A DNA stretch of 64,000 nt from Desulfobacter postgatei 2ac9. GTDB lineage: Bacteria; Desulfobacterota; Desulfobacteria; Desulfobacterales; Desulfobacteraceae. The stretch covers positions 1,680,203 to 1,744,202 of the forward strand of contig NZ_CM001488.1 of NCBI RefSeq assembly GCF_000233695.2, given 5' to 3'. Made by a program: the position numbers and the translations under genes. This document shows, piece by piece, positions 18,605 to 27,846 of the stretch. The notes below the pieces were generated by a model, which was not told the origin of the DNA, did no database searches, and saw only the letters and a program-made list of their open reading frames with translations. Position 1 is the stretch's first letter, and every line of letters begins with the position of its first letter.

Positions 18605-20209
18605 TCAGCGCCATGTTTTCCAGTCTAAATAGGACAGTTTGCTGTGCTCCAAACTGTGATGGTCAAACATAAACATCCACCCGTCGTACTTGGCCGGCCG
18701 GAACGCCGTGTACCCCGTGGTATAAAACAGCGGGATCTCAGGCACCTCTTCTGCCGCCATCTGCTGGATTTTTACAACCAGGTCCCGCCGCTTTTCAGGA
18801 TCGGTTTGGGAGCGCTGGGCGTTCAACAATTTCATCAGGGCCGGGGAGGCCAACCCGGAACCACCCGAAGCTGATGGCGAACTTGATTGCTTGATGTCCC
18901 CGGTACAGTGGGCGATCAGATAATCAGGGTCACCGCCCCATCCGCCGTGGCCGATGATGGCCAGATCGTAGTTTTGGTTTCTGACCCGGCTGTCCCGGGT
19001 TTTACCGTTGCAACTTTTGATGCTTATTTCCACGCCCACGTCAGCCAGACGCTGTTTTAGAATTTGCGCCATCCGGACTTCGTCGCCGGCACATAACAGA
19101 TCAAAGGCAAGGGGCTTGCCGTCAGCTCCTGTTCGCACAGATCCCCCGTTCAGGGTAAATTCGGCCTGGTCCAAAAGCCTGCCTGCCTTTTCGGGATTAA
19201 ACTCATAGGCTCTGACGTTTTGGGCGGCCATGACATGGTCCGGGGGCAGAATGCCTGCCCGTCCGGGCAGGGCCGCTCCCCGGGCCACCTTGGCCACAAG
19301 TTCGTCAAGGTCAACGGCATGGGCAAAGGCCCGGCGGACCTGAGTGATTTGCGCCGGACCGGGAAGGTTCCGGTTGAACAGGAGTCGGTATCCCCAGAAC
19401 CCCGGACTCTTGAGTATCCTATGTTCGGGATCAGTTTGAAATTTGGGCAAAAGGTCCGGGGAGACCCGGATCATGTCTATCTCGTGCTTCTGGTAGGCCA
19501 GAATGGATTCACTTACCGGGATGAACTCCAGCCGGTTGACCCGAACGGCCGGTCCCCAGAAATCCTTAAACCGCTCAAACCGGTAGGTGCCGTGTTCCCG
19601 GCTGTAGCCGGTGAGCCGATATGGGCCTGTGCCGATCACCGCCTCCGGCGTGGTAAATGTTTTGGGATTATCCACCTTTTCCCAGATGTGTTTGGGGATG
19701 ATACGGCTGATGCCCAGGCTGTAAAGCATTGATGCGGTGGGCGTCTTCAAGGTTACCTTGATCCGGTCGTCGTCAAGGATTTCAACCCGGTCGATGCGGT
19801 CAAATACATAGGACCAGGTCATGGGAAAGCGGCCGGCGTAATTCAGGGAAAAGGCCACATCCTCGGGTGTCATGGGTGTACCGTCATGCCACTTGACTCC
19901 TTTACGAACGGTGAATATGTATGCCTTTCCCTGGTCTTCAACCTGCCAGGATGTGGCCAGCCAGGGGATAAGTCCCTGATCCCCACGTTCCAGGAGACTG
20001 TCGAAGATCATGCACATTTTAACCCCCCCGGGCCCCCGGGGATAGTGGGCGTAGGGGCTCGGGTATCCCCAGTCCCCGCCAGCCAGCCGGATGACCTCCA
20101 CCTGACCGGACGAGGTGCCGGCATTGAGTGTCGGCACCAGAAAAAACAGACATAACGCCAGGATCACTATACACCGGCGCAGTGCATAACTCGCCGGTTT
20201 ATATGCCAT
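18605..20209 (-). CDS. Solute-binding protein, family 5 (peptide/nickel type)
   Basis: A 534-residue periplasmic protein with a Sec signal (RRCIVILALCLFFLVPTLNA). Family-5 features include MIFDSLLERG, WHDGTPMTPEDVAFSL and the C-terminal LFYTTGYTAFRP. Members bind peptides, nickel, haem or metallophore complexes. Because the operon also has a TonB-dependent receptor, its own TonB machinery and a methyltransferase, a metal-chelate ligand is more likely than free peptides, but the ligand cannot be read from sequence. It overlaps the methyltransferase by 11 nt. Confidence 0.9.
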   Translation of the reverse strand: MAYKPASYALRRCIVILALCLFFLVPTLNAGTSSGQVEVIRLAGGDWGYPSPYAHYPRGPGGVKMCMIFDSLLERGDQGLIPWLATSWQVEDQGKAYIFTVRKGVKWHDGTPMTPEDVAFSLNYAGRFPMTWSYVFDRIDRVEILDDDRIKVTLKTPTASMLYSLGISRIIPKHIWEKVDNPKTFTTPEAVIGTGPYRLTGYSREHGTYRFERFKDFWGPAVRVNRLEFIPVSESILAYQKHEIDMIRVSPDLLPKFQTDPEHRILKSPGFWGYRLLFNRNLPGPAQITQVRRAFAHAVDLDELVAKVARGAALPGRAGILPPDHVMAAQNVRAYEFNPEKAGRLLDQAEFTLNGGSVRTGADGKPLAFDLLCAGDEVRMAQILKQRLADVGVEISIKSCNGKTRDSRVRNQNYDLAIIGHGGWGGDPDYLIAHCTGDIKQSSSPSASGGSGLASPALMKLLNAQRSQTDPEKRRDLVVKIQQMAAEEVPEIPLFYTTGYTAFRPAKYDGWMFMFDHHSLEHSKLSYLDWKTWR

Positions 20210-21113
20210 CCGACCCTCCCGATCTGGTCTTGCGGTCTTCGTGAACGGACCAGGTCATGGTACCCCGGCAGACCGGTGCGGCAGGCACATATTCGCCGTC
20301 AACACACCGGGTCTCCACATAGTCGGCGATGATTTGTTCCGCCTCCCGGGTGATCTCCATATGGGACTGAAAAAAACGAGTGATATGGCGGATGGTGTGA
20401 TCCCTGTCCCAGTCGATCTCTTTGTTCCACCAGGAAAAGGTAATGTCCGGACGATACCCCATGGCATAAACCAGGTTGAACGGGTAGATGATATCCGTGT
20501 GTTTTTGGGGCATGGGCCGGTCGAAAAATTTTTCCCACAGGGGTGCAAACTGCTGATTCATGCCGGGACCTGAAAAGGCGCTCATATAGCAATAATAGGT
20601 GGAGGCCGCCATCAGTTTCATGACGGCATCAGGCCCGTCAATGCCGGGTGTCATGGAGGCAAATACCAGATCAAAGGCCTTTTCCCATCCCTGTTCTGCC
20701 AGATCCGTCTCCTGCCAGGTTTTTTGAACAATGCTAATATTGTCAACCTTTTCTTGTTCGATCCGTTTCGACATGATGTCGATCATGCCGCCCGAGGGTT
20801 CAAGGGCAGTGACATGGGCGCAGAGTTTGGCCATGGGCAGGGCCCAGGAGCCCGGGCCTGCACCGACATCCAGAACCCGTGTTTTTGGGGTCAAAATCCC
20901 TTTGTCCACAAGCTGTTTAAGCGTGGCATCCCGCTTGACAGACGCCTTTTCTCCGCTGGTCCGTTGGGCAAAATCCTTGGCCATGTTGTCCCATCTGTTT
21001 ATATCGCAGGGGCCGCGAGCTTCCGACCTTGCCGGCTGTTCAGCTTTGGATCGTTCAATGGTTTTCATCCACTGATTTTCCCAGAATGTTTGGGCGTTTG
21101 CTTGTAGTTCCAT
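20199..21113 (-). CDS. Class I SAM-dependent methyltransferase
   Basis: A 304-residue soluble protein. SAM-binding motif I is VLDVGAGPGSW (about residue 83), followed by the acidic motif II in VTALEPSGGM and motif IV in FDLVFASMTPGI. The C-terminal half is Trp-rich. It lies between a TonB-dependent receptor (12 nt gap) and a binding protein (11-nt overlap), so it is part of an uptake operon. A role in modifying or demodifying the imported chelate is plausible; similar methyltransferases are seen in metal-uptake neighbourhoods. Substrate unknown. Confidence 0.85.
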   Translation of the reverse strand: MELQANAQTFWENQWMKTIERSKAEQPARSEARGPCDINRWDNMAKDFAQRTSGEKASVKRDATLKQLVDKGILTPKTRVLDVGAGPGSWALPMAKLCAHVTALEPSGGMIDIMSKRIEQEKVDNISIVQKTWQETDLAEQGWEKAFDLVFASMTPGIDGPDAVMKLMAASTYYCYMSAFSGPGMNQQFAPLWEKFFDRPMPQKHTDIIYPFNLVYAMGYRPDITFSWWNKEIDWDRDHTIRHITRFFQSHMEITREAEQIIADYVETRCVDGEYVPAAPVCRGTMTWSVHEDRKTRSGGSDGI

Positions 21114-21124
21114 AATCGTTTTCC

Positions 21125-23287
21125 CTATATCTTAATGGTGAAGGTGATGCCTACTGTCCTATCCGTGGCCGGATACCCCGTACTGTCATAATAGTCTTGG
21201 TCCAGCAAGTTCTTAATATATACGTTCACGGTGCCGTTTTTCAGCCAGCCAAGCTGTTCAAAACATTTGTACTCAAAACCTAAGTCCACCACACTGTGGG
21301 CCGGGATGTCCACCTCGTGAAAATTCCAGACGTCATCGGCAATCTCTTCGGAGACCTCGGTGGATTCGTCACTCTGGTAGGTGTAATCCAGCATCAGGGT
21401 TGCTTTTTCGTTAAAGGCATAGCGCAATCCAATCCCGACCTGGTGCTCGGCCCGCTGGTCCAGTTCGGTCTCTCCGGCCGGTTCGTTTCCCTGGTTTTCA
21501 AATTTTTGCCAGGCCCAGCTCAGATAAAAAGAGAGTTCCGGAGTGATATTTCCTGACAACTCGAGGGTGGTACCGTGGCGATAAACCTCCTCCAGGTTGA
21601 CTTTATAGTCGCTGAATCGCAACACCCCGGCCCCGGCGCCTGAATACTGGGCAAAGCTGCTGTTGGTGGCGATGAAATCCTTGATATCGTAAAACGCATA
21701 CCCGGCTTTCAGGTTGATGTTGCCCCAGAGTCTGCGGTTTATCATCAGGTCATATCCCATGCCGTGTTCCGGTTCCAGGGCAATACCGGCAGGTCGACCC
21801 TGGGGGTTGTAATCACCGTGGTAGTCGGGGGCGTGCCAGATTTTGCTGACACCGGCGGAAAGGGAGGTGTCCCGGAACCAGGCACCTAAATGGTCCATAT
21901 GCCAGGTGGTCATGGATTTTGGGATGATCTGGTCAAAGTCCCGCTTCACATATTTGTCGTAATATGAGTTATACAGATTGCCGTTGGACCAGTTGCTGAC
22001 ACAGATATTGACATCCTCGTACCGTAATCCCAGGGTCATGTCCACATGGGGAATAACGCCGAATTTATGCTGGACAAATGCGCCTTTTTTGCGAATTCGC
22101 TCTGTTTTACTGTCGTCCACACTTTCATCAAAAAGCTGGGTAAAGTCGACACCTACAGTGGTTTCACCCCCGGCCCATTTGATTTCGTCCTTAATTTTTC
22201 CACCCTGCTGCCACCAGTCCGTTTCCATGGAGGTTGGTACGATTCCCTTGGATTTATCTTTCGCGTCCACCCAGTCTAAGTAGGCCCGGTCACGGGTCTC
22301 TTCCCCGTAATAAGCGCCGACAAAGATTGTGTTGAGCCCTAATGTCTGGGCGTAGTTGAGACGGTAGGTCTCTGCCGTGCTGTCCCAGGTGGGGTTCTGC
22401 CAGGAATCCCAGACACTGTCCGTTACCTCGGGGTAGGAGGCGTCAACGTCTGTTGTTCCGTCTATCGCCGTACCGGGATTGTTAACCGGTGAATTGCGGT
22501 CAATATCTGATAATGAGGCGGAAAAGGTGATATATCCATCGCCAGGCAGTATAAATCCCAGGCGTCCGAACCCGATGTTGGTTTCGGTCTCACTGTTGCG
22601 CAGATACCCGTCTGTCATATAATTTTGGTATGCAATGTCGTAGATAAATTTTTCAACGCCACCCTGAATAACGGCTGTATTGGAAAAGGTATCATATGAC
22701 CGGTATCCCGTTGTATACGTCAGCTGCGGTACCCGGGTCCGGTATTCCTTTGGGGTCTTTGTTTTCATGTTTAAGACCCCGCCGATGCTTTTGCCATCGT
22801 ACAGAACGGAATGGGGGCCGGGGAGGATTTCGACGGACTCGAGCAGAAATGCGGGCAGCTGTGCCCAATCCACAACATTGCTTGACTTGCGGCCGCCGGT
22901 TTTCTGAAGGGTCACGTCATCCAGGGCCGTGACAAATCGTGTGGTATCGAAGCCGTTCAGATAGATGCTGTCCACCCCGGGGTCCAGGTCTGATGTCCCT
23001 CGAAAATCCACCATGGCATTGGTTTTGATCGCATCTAAAACATAGATGGGCTCTCCGATGAATGTGATCTCTTCAAGTTCAATGGTGGTCTGGGACGGTG
23101 TTGTTTTATACCCCTGGACCCGGGCCTCGTCTTCTACAACCATCTCTTCTATTTCCTGAACTTTTGGGCTGACCGTGTTTTTGTCTGTTTTATTTTCATC
23201 CGCCTGTAAAGGACTTATGCAAGAGAGGAACAACATCAGGCCGGCTGCAAAGATGCAGCCTTTCAGTAAGTGAGTTTTCAACACCAT
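21125..23287 (-). CDS. TonB-dependent outer-membrane receptor
   Basis: An ~720-residue receptor. A signal peptide is followed by a plug domain (IYLNGFDTTRFVTALDDVTL, ILPGPHSVLYDGKSIGGVLN) and a 22-strand-type barrel ending in TVGITFTIKI. The start is unsettled. ATG at 23287 directly abuts AAGGAG, which is too close, whereas TTG at 23281 has ideal 6-nt spacing; an ATG at 23314 has no ribosome-binding site. The gene follows TonB/ExbBD genes and precedes an ABC importer, so one operon covers outer-membrane, energy and inner-membrane steps. The ligand is unknown; a nickel/cobalt or siderophore-like chelate is inferred. Confidence 0.93.
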   Translation of the reverse strand: MVLKTHLLKGCIFAAGLMLFLSCISPLQADENKTDKNTVSPKVQEIEEMVVEDEARVQGYKTTPSQTTIELEEITFIGEPIYVLDAIKTNAMVDFRGTSDLDPGVDSIYLNGFDTTRFVTALDDVTLQKTGGRKSSNVVDWAQLPAFLLESVEILPGPHSVLYDGKSIGGVLNMKTKTPKEYRTRVPQLTYTTGYRSYDTFSNTAVIQGGVEKFIYDIAYQNYMTDGYLRNSETETNIGFGRLGFILPGDGYITFSASLSDIDRNSPVNNPGTAIDGTTDVDASYPEVTDSVWDSWQNPTWDSTAETYRLNYAQTLGLNTIFVGAYYGEETRDRAYLDWVDAKDKSKGIVPTSMETDWWQQGGKIKDEIKWAGGETTVGVDFTQLFDESVDDSKTERIRKKGAFVQHKFGVIPHVDMTLGLRYEDVNICVSNWSNGNLYNSYYDKYVKRDFDQIIPKSMTTWHMDHLGAWFRDTSLSAGVSKIWHAPDYHGDYNPQGRPAGIALEPEHGMGYDLMINRRLWGNINLKAGYAFYDIKDFIATNSSFAQYSGAGAGVLRFSDYKVNLEEVYRHGTTLELSGNITPELSFYLSWAWQKFENQGNEPAGETELDQRAEHQVGIGLRYAFNEKATLMLDYTYQSDESTEVSEEIADDVWNFHEVDIPAHSVVDLGFEYKCFEQLGWLKNGTVNVYIKNLLDQDYYDSTGYPATDRTVGITFTIKI

Positions 23288-23338
23288 CTCCTTCTTTTTT
23301 GTTCGCCGGCACATTACCGGTCGTTTAATGGGTTAACG

Positions 23339-24670
23339 TTACATTTGGGTGCTTCTGTTAAGCTGGGCAATGGCTGCCAGGGCATCCTCGCGCTGGTGTT
23401 TATATTGCGCTGCCTGTTCAAACGCGCTGCGGCTGGCAACAATATCGTTATACTGCCAGGCCGCATACCCGGCCATCAGCCATGCCTGTCCTTTTTGGGA
23501 ACAATTTTTTAGGGCTGCGGTCCTGAACGCCTTGTCTGCAGCCTTATAATTTTTTGTCTCGTACAGGACAGCTCCTTTCAGCAGCAAAAGTTCCGGATTA
23601 CCGGCTTGGGGATCAAGGCGGTTGAGCACTGCCAGTGCCTTATCCCCCCGGTCCATCTGGCGGTAGGCACAGACGAGGCCGTTTATCATCTGTCTGTTGT
23701 GACTTGGGGATGACTTTTTTCCGGCCGATTCGGTAATCAGGGTTTCATACATACGGGCGGCCCGGGCAGGGATGTTCAACTGCAAACTTAGATCTGCAAA
23801 CAGTTTTTTTTCCTGCCGTGTCAACGGAGTTACAAAACTGTAGATGATCAGATCTTCAAAGGCGTTGGCATACTCCCCCCTAGTCAGATGGATGTGGACC
23901 AGGGCCTTCCACCACCTGGCTTCGGACGGGGCCTGCCGGCTGAGGGTACCGGCAAGGTCCAGGGCTTTGCCGGTGTCATTAATGGTCAGGTAAATCTGAA
24001 GCAGGGCCTCCTGCCATTTGATCCGAGATTCTCCCTTGGATTGGGCAATCAGATCCCTGAGCACAGGCGCGGCTTTTTTCCATTGCTGGGCTGTTACCAG
24101 GGCATTGGCATAGTTTTCCCGCCATTGCCGGGTGACCTGGTCCGGATGGGCGGAAAATAAAGAGTCAAATCTGCGGATTGCAGTCTGGGGCTTGCCGTCG
24201 GTGAGCGCCATAACTGCACTGTAGTACAGGTATTTGGGATTTTTGGGGTCAGATAGTTGATAGGCGGCCCAAAATGCCTTGACGGCTTTGGCGGTCCGGT
24301 TGGTGTCCGTATAGACCTTGGCCAGGTTGACCTGGGCATCCAGGTAGTTTTTATCCAGGGACAAGGCCGTCAGATATGCCGATTCTGCATGAGGCATTTC
24401 TTTTTGCATCAAAAAGCAATTGCCTAGGGCCAGGCAGACAGTTGGATGGCTGCACGGGGTATTGCTTTTGGATTTGGCCTGGTCCGCCTGGATGAGCTTG
24501 ACGGCAGCAGCATAATCATTTTTATCCATGGCGTTCCTGACGTTGATCAGCAGACGCTGAATACCAACAGGCATTTTTTGATAACCTTGGGCTAAGCTCT
24601 TTTCCAGTTGAAAGAAGGTCGCTGCGGCAAAAGCCAGAATGACGATGACGGTTTTTAAAATCGGATTCAT
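23339..24670 (-). CDS. TPR-repeat periplasmic protein of a TonB2-like system
   Basis: A 443-residue exported protein. The start at 24670 has GAGGTG upstream; a frame four residues longer begins inside tonB. A signal anchor (LKTVIVILAFAAATFF) is followed by repeated tetratricopeptide helices over nearly the whole length. TPR proteins of this size lie immediately after tonB in the Vibrio TonB2-type clusters and are needed there for function, probably as a periplasmic scaffold. Confidence 0.8.
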   Translation of the reverse strand: MNPILKTVIVILAFAAATFFQLEKSLAQGYQKMPVGIQRLLINVRNAMDKNDYAAAVKLIQADQAKSKSNTPCSHPTVCLALGNCFLMQKEMPHAESAYLTALSLDKNYLDAQVNLAKVYTDTNRTAKAVKAFWAAYQLSDPKNPKYLYYSAVMALTDGKPQTAIRRFDSLFSAHPDQVTRQWRENYANALVTAQQWKKAAPVLRDLIAQSKGESRIKWQEALLQIYLTINDTGKALDLAGTLSRQAPSEARWWKALVHIHLTRGEYANAFEDLIIYSFVTPLTRQEKKLFADLSLQLNIPARAARMYETLITESAGKKSSPSHNRQMINGLVCAYRQMDRGDKALAVLNRLDPQAGNPELLLLKGAVLYETKNYKAADKAFRTAALKNCSQKGQAWLMAGYAAWQYNDIVASRSAFEQAAQYKHQREDALAAIAQLNRSTQM

Positions 24671-24678
24671 GAAACACC

Positions 24679-25362
24679 TCAATTTAATTTAAAACGGATG
24701 CGTGTTCTAGCCCGGGTCTTTACAATTTCCCGGTTGACTCGGCCGGGTTTGAATCGCCAAGCAGCAACGCACTGCATCACGCTGTCATCAAATATTTTTT
24801 CAGGTTCTGCATCCAGGATTTTTATGTCCTCCACACACCCCTGTTCATTCACCGTGAATTCCACAGATACCCAGCCTTCAATGGCCTTGGCCTTGGCCCG
24901 GAAGGGGTAGACCGGCGGAACCCTGGAAATCACCGTCAGGGGGTGATCCAGCTCTCCCGTGTCAAAAAGCGTGTCAAGGGATAGAGTGTCCAGGGATGTT
25001 GATATGACTTCAGGCACGGCAATGGTGGTCGGTCCCTGAGGCAAGCGGGGATTGATTTCAAAGGGCATGGAAAGAGATCTGGTGATTTGCGGGTTCATGC
25101 TGGGTTTGCCCGATTGCTTTTTGAGTTGAGCCTTGGGCGGAGGCGTCTTTTTTTTCTTTTCCGGTTCAATGCTTGCGCGCCGTAGCCGGGTGAGCTGGAT
25201 CTGCTGAATCATCGGGGTCACCAGCGGGACAGTCTCCTGGGGTTTTATCAGATTGGGAATAACGGAAAAAAGCAACAGATTCAGGGCCAGGGTGCCGGCC
25301 AATGCCACGGCCCAGGGCTGCCATCCAACGGCCAGCCCAAGGTGCTTCTCCATGGTTTTCAT
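24679..25362 (-). CDS. tonB: TonB energy-transducing protein
   Basis: A 227-residue protein with one N-terminal membrane helix (about residues 13-35), a Lys/Pro-rich spacer (KKKKTPPPKAQLKK) and a C-terminal TonB domain (PVYPFRAKAKAIEGWVSVEFTV, AAWRFKPGRV). It transmits proton-motive force from ExbB/ExbD to the receptor at 21125. It overlaps exbD by 4 nt and the TPR gene follows closely. Confidence 0.93.
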   Translation of the reverse strand: MKTMEKHLGLAVGWQPWAVALAGTLALNLLLFSVIPNLIKPQETVPLVTPMIQQIQLTRLRRASIEPEKKKKTPPPKAQLKKQSGKPSMNPQITRSLSMPFEINPRLPQGPTTIAVPEVISTSLDTLSLDTLFDTGELDHPLTVISRVPPVYPFRAKAKAIEGWVSVEFTVNEQGCVEDIKILDAEPEKIFDDSVMQCVAAWRFKPGRVNREIVKTRARTRIRFKLN

Positions 25363-25778
25363 TGTCCCTCCGGAAGTGCTGCAGCCAAAGATACATTAGA
25401 TGCTCCGGCCAGACGGCAGCCGTCCATGACCTCGATGGCCACGCCGGTGTCTGATTGCTGGTCGGCCACAACCACCACGGCCCCGTCGGGATTTTCCGCC
25501 AGGGCCCGTTCGGTATTGGCCCTGACCGCCCGGATGTCGATCTCCCGGTGATCCATGAATACCCGGTTCTGGCTGTCCACGGCAATTAAGATGGTGGCTT
25601 TGGATTGCATTGTTGCTGTTGATGCTGTGGGCCGGGTGACATCAATACCGGTTTCCTTGACAAAACTTGTGGTGACAAGGAAAAAAATCAACAAAATAAA
25701 TACCATATCAATGAGCGGTGCGATATTTAACTCCACCGCGTTTTTTTTGTCTTTTCTCCTTGCTAAAACGTTTAACAT
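25359..25778 (-). CDS. exbD: ExbD biopolymer transporter
   Basis: A 139-residue protein with a single N-terminal helix containing the essential Asp (PLIDMVFILLIFFLVTTSF, Asp about residue 24) and a periplasmic domain. Length and topology match ExbD/TolR. It lies 12 nt after exbB and overlaps tonB by 4 nt. Confidence 0.94.
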   Translation of the reverse strand: MLNVLARRKDKKNAVELNIAPLIDMVFILLIFFLVTTSFVKETGIDVTRPTASTATMQSKATILIAVDSQNRVFMDHREIDIRAVRANTERALAENPDGAVVVVADQQSDTGVAIEVMDGCRLAGASNVSLAAALPEGQ

Positions 25779-25789
25779 GGGTTGTTCCT

Positions 25790-26401
25790 CTAAAGGTGTC
25801 GTTTCAGGTATAAGCCCATCCGCTGGATGCGCCAGCTTAAATGTTCGGCCCGCCGGTCCAGAAATACCTTCATGTAAAGCCCTGGAATGGCGACAATAAG
25901 CCCGGTCTGGGTGGTGATGAGGGATTCTGAGATGCCGCCGGCCATGGCTTTGGCATTTCCTGTGCCGAATATAGCCAGAACGTCAAAGGTGCTTATCATG
26001 CCGGTGACGGTGCCAAGCAGTCCCATAAGCGGTGCCATGGCTGCCAGGACCCCGATCACCGCCAGGGAGCGGGTCATACGTCGGTTGATCCGGGCAACTG
26101 CGGCATCCAGAAGGTGGCGATCCAGTTGGGGGGAACCCGAACGGTTTCCAATGAACTCCGTGACCAAAAGACTGACGGCTCCGCGGTACATTTTTGGGTC
26201 AGGCAGGGTGTTCTCGCGAACCAGGCAGAGGGCTGTGCGGCTGTTCATGTTTTTTTTGTAAAGCCGCCTGAAAAAAAAGACCCGTTCGATAATCAACAGC
26301 CACATGACAAGACTTAAGATGACCAGGGGTACCATAACCACGCCGCCGGTCCGGATCAGCTCCGTCATGAGTTCAAGGTTCTCCCGAAGAAATTCCGGCA
26401 T
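25790..26401 (-). CDS. exbB: ExbB/MotA-TolQ proton channel, short form
   Basis: A 203-residue membrane protein with three helices. The conserved block GLLGTVTGMISTFDVL is in the second and LITTQTGLIVAIPG in the third. It forms the proton channel with ExbD. It shares one nucleotide with the longer paralogue upstream; having both a long and a short ExbB is the Vibrio TonB2 arrangement. Confidence 0.93.
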   Translation of the reverse strand: MPEFLRENLELMTELIRTGGVVMVPLVILSLVMWLLIIERVFFFRRLYKKNMNSRTALCLVRENTLPDPKMYRGAVSLLVTEFIGNRSGSPQLDRHLLDAAVARINRRMTRSLAVIGVLAAMAPLMGLLGTVTGMISTFDVLAIFGTGNAKAMAGGISESLITTQTGLIVAIPGLYMKVFLDRRAEHLSWRIQRMGLYLKRHL

Positions 26402-27846
26402 CAGGCCACCTTGAATTTTTGGACGATATTGATCAGTGCCATGGCCTTTTCCTCCATCATCCCCACACAGTTTTCCACGGCCCGGCTCAAAAGGGTGTGG
26501 GAGAGCATAATCGGAATGGCGACGGACAGGCCTAACATGGTGGTCACCAGGGCTTCGGAAATGCCGCCGGACATCATTCGTGGATCACCTGTGCCGTGCA
26601 TGGTGATGACATGGAAGGTATCGATCATACCGGTAACCGTCCCTAACAGCCCTAACAGGGGTGCAATGGCTGCCAGCATACCCATGGTGGACAAAAACCG
26701 TTCCATGGGCGGGATCTCTTTAAGAATGGCTTCCTGGACCGCATTTTCCAGGTCTTCCCTGGGAAGGTCCCGGTTGTCAACACCCGAGCGGATGACCCGG
26801 ATAACCGGATTTTTACTGTACTGGTCGCAGGTTTCGGCACAAGCATCCCAGTTTCGAGCTTCAGCCTGGGTTTCGATTCTGCTGCACACGGTTTCAAGTT
26901 TGATTTTCCGGCGCAAAAGGAAAAAAATTCGTTCCAGAGAGATCAAGGTACCCAATCCCAGAATGGCCAGAATGGGCCAGACAATGGTACCTCCTTTGGG
27001 AATCTGCTCCATCAGGCTTAATTCGTGAATAAGTTGATTCAATGCCCCGCCCCTGGAAATGTCCATGGGTACGGCATCACTTTTTCCATCCATGTACCGG
27101 GTGAGTTTTCCCTGCATGGCCGTGGGCGGCAGTTTGGACAGAGCATAAAGTTTTTTTTCTCCATGGGCGTAGTTGAGAAATCCGGTTTCCCCGGCCAGCC
27201 GGTATGCCGCTGTGAACGCGCCGATGATCAGGATCCGGCTCTCCTGGGCCTTTCCTTCGCGATTGACTATTGTGCCGGTTTCCAGGCAGACAGATCCGCC
27301 CTGGTCAATCTGGTCAAAAAGCAGGTTAGACATGGCTTTGATCCGGTCCATCCCTGGAATAATGGAATTATCTGTAATGGGAGATAAAAATTGGGTGTCC
27401 GGGTGATAGACCCCGGTAAGAAAGCTGTCATCCATAAGGGAACGGATGTCTTTGGCATTCATGCGGATGACGCCGGACAATTCCTGGACCGTGCCCTGGG
27501 CTTTATCCAGTTTTGCGGCCAGTTGGCTGTCCTGTGTGCTCAGGCTTTGGTTTTCAGATTTAAGGGCTTTAAGTTCAACATCAACGACTACAATCCGCTG
27601 CTTTAAATCTGCAATGGCCCGGTCTAGCCGGGACCTGTCTGCCAAAATTTGCTGGCGGCTTTCCCTGGCTGCCTTTTGGGCGGCAGACAGTTCCGCCGCT
27701 GCCTTTTGTTTCATGGATTCTTCAATTTTCCGGGCTTCGATGCGAACTTCCCGGATATCCTTTGCCCATGCCGACTGGCCGAAAAGCAGCAGAGCACCCA
27801 GCGCCGCAGCTATTATTATATATATGGATATGGGGTTGTTTTTCAT
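26401..27846 (-). CDS. TtpC-like long MotA/TolQ/ExbB protein
   Basis: A 481-residue protein. A signal peptide (IYIIIAAALGALLLFGQSAWA) is followed by ~100 residues of coiled coil, a ~130-residue periplasmic domain and a C-terminal ExbB-type channel domain with GLLGTVTGMIDTFHVI. This architecture is that of TtpC in the Vibrio TonB2 system, an extra component that spans the periplasm and assists TonB. It overlaps DUF3450 and exbB genes. Confidence 0.88.
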   Translation of the reverse strand: MKNNPISIYIIIAAALGALLLFGQSAWAKDIREVRIEARKIEESMKQKAAAELSAAQKAARESRQQILADRSRLDRAIADLKQRIVVVDVELKALKSENQSLSTQDSQLAAKLDKAQGTVQELSGVIRMNAKDIRSLMDDSFLTGVYHPDTQFLSPITDNSIIPGMDRIKAMSNLLFDQIDQGGSVCLETGTIVNREGKAQESRILIIGAFTAAYRLAGETGFLNYAHGEKKLYALSKLPPTAMQGKLTRYMDGKSDAVPMDISRGGALNQLIHELSLMEQIPKGGTIVWPILAILGLGTLISLERIFFLLRRKIKLETVCSRIETQAEARNWDACAETCDQYSKNPVIRVIRSGVDNRDLPREDLENAVQEAILKEIPPMERFLSTMGMLAAIAPLLGLLGTVTGMIDTFHVITMHGTGDPRMMSGGISEALVTTMLGLSVAIPIMLSHTLLSRAVENCVGMMEEKAMALINIVQKFKVA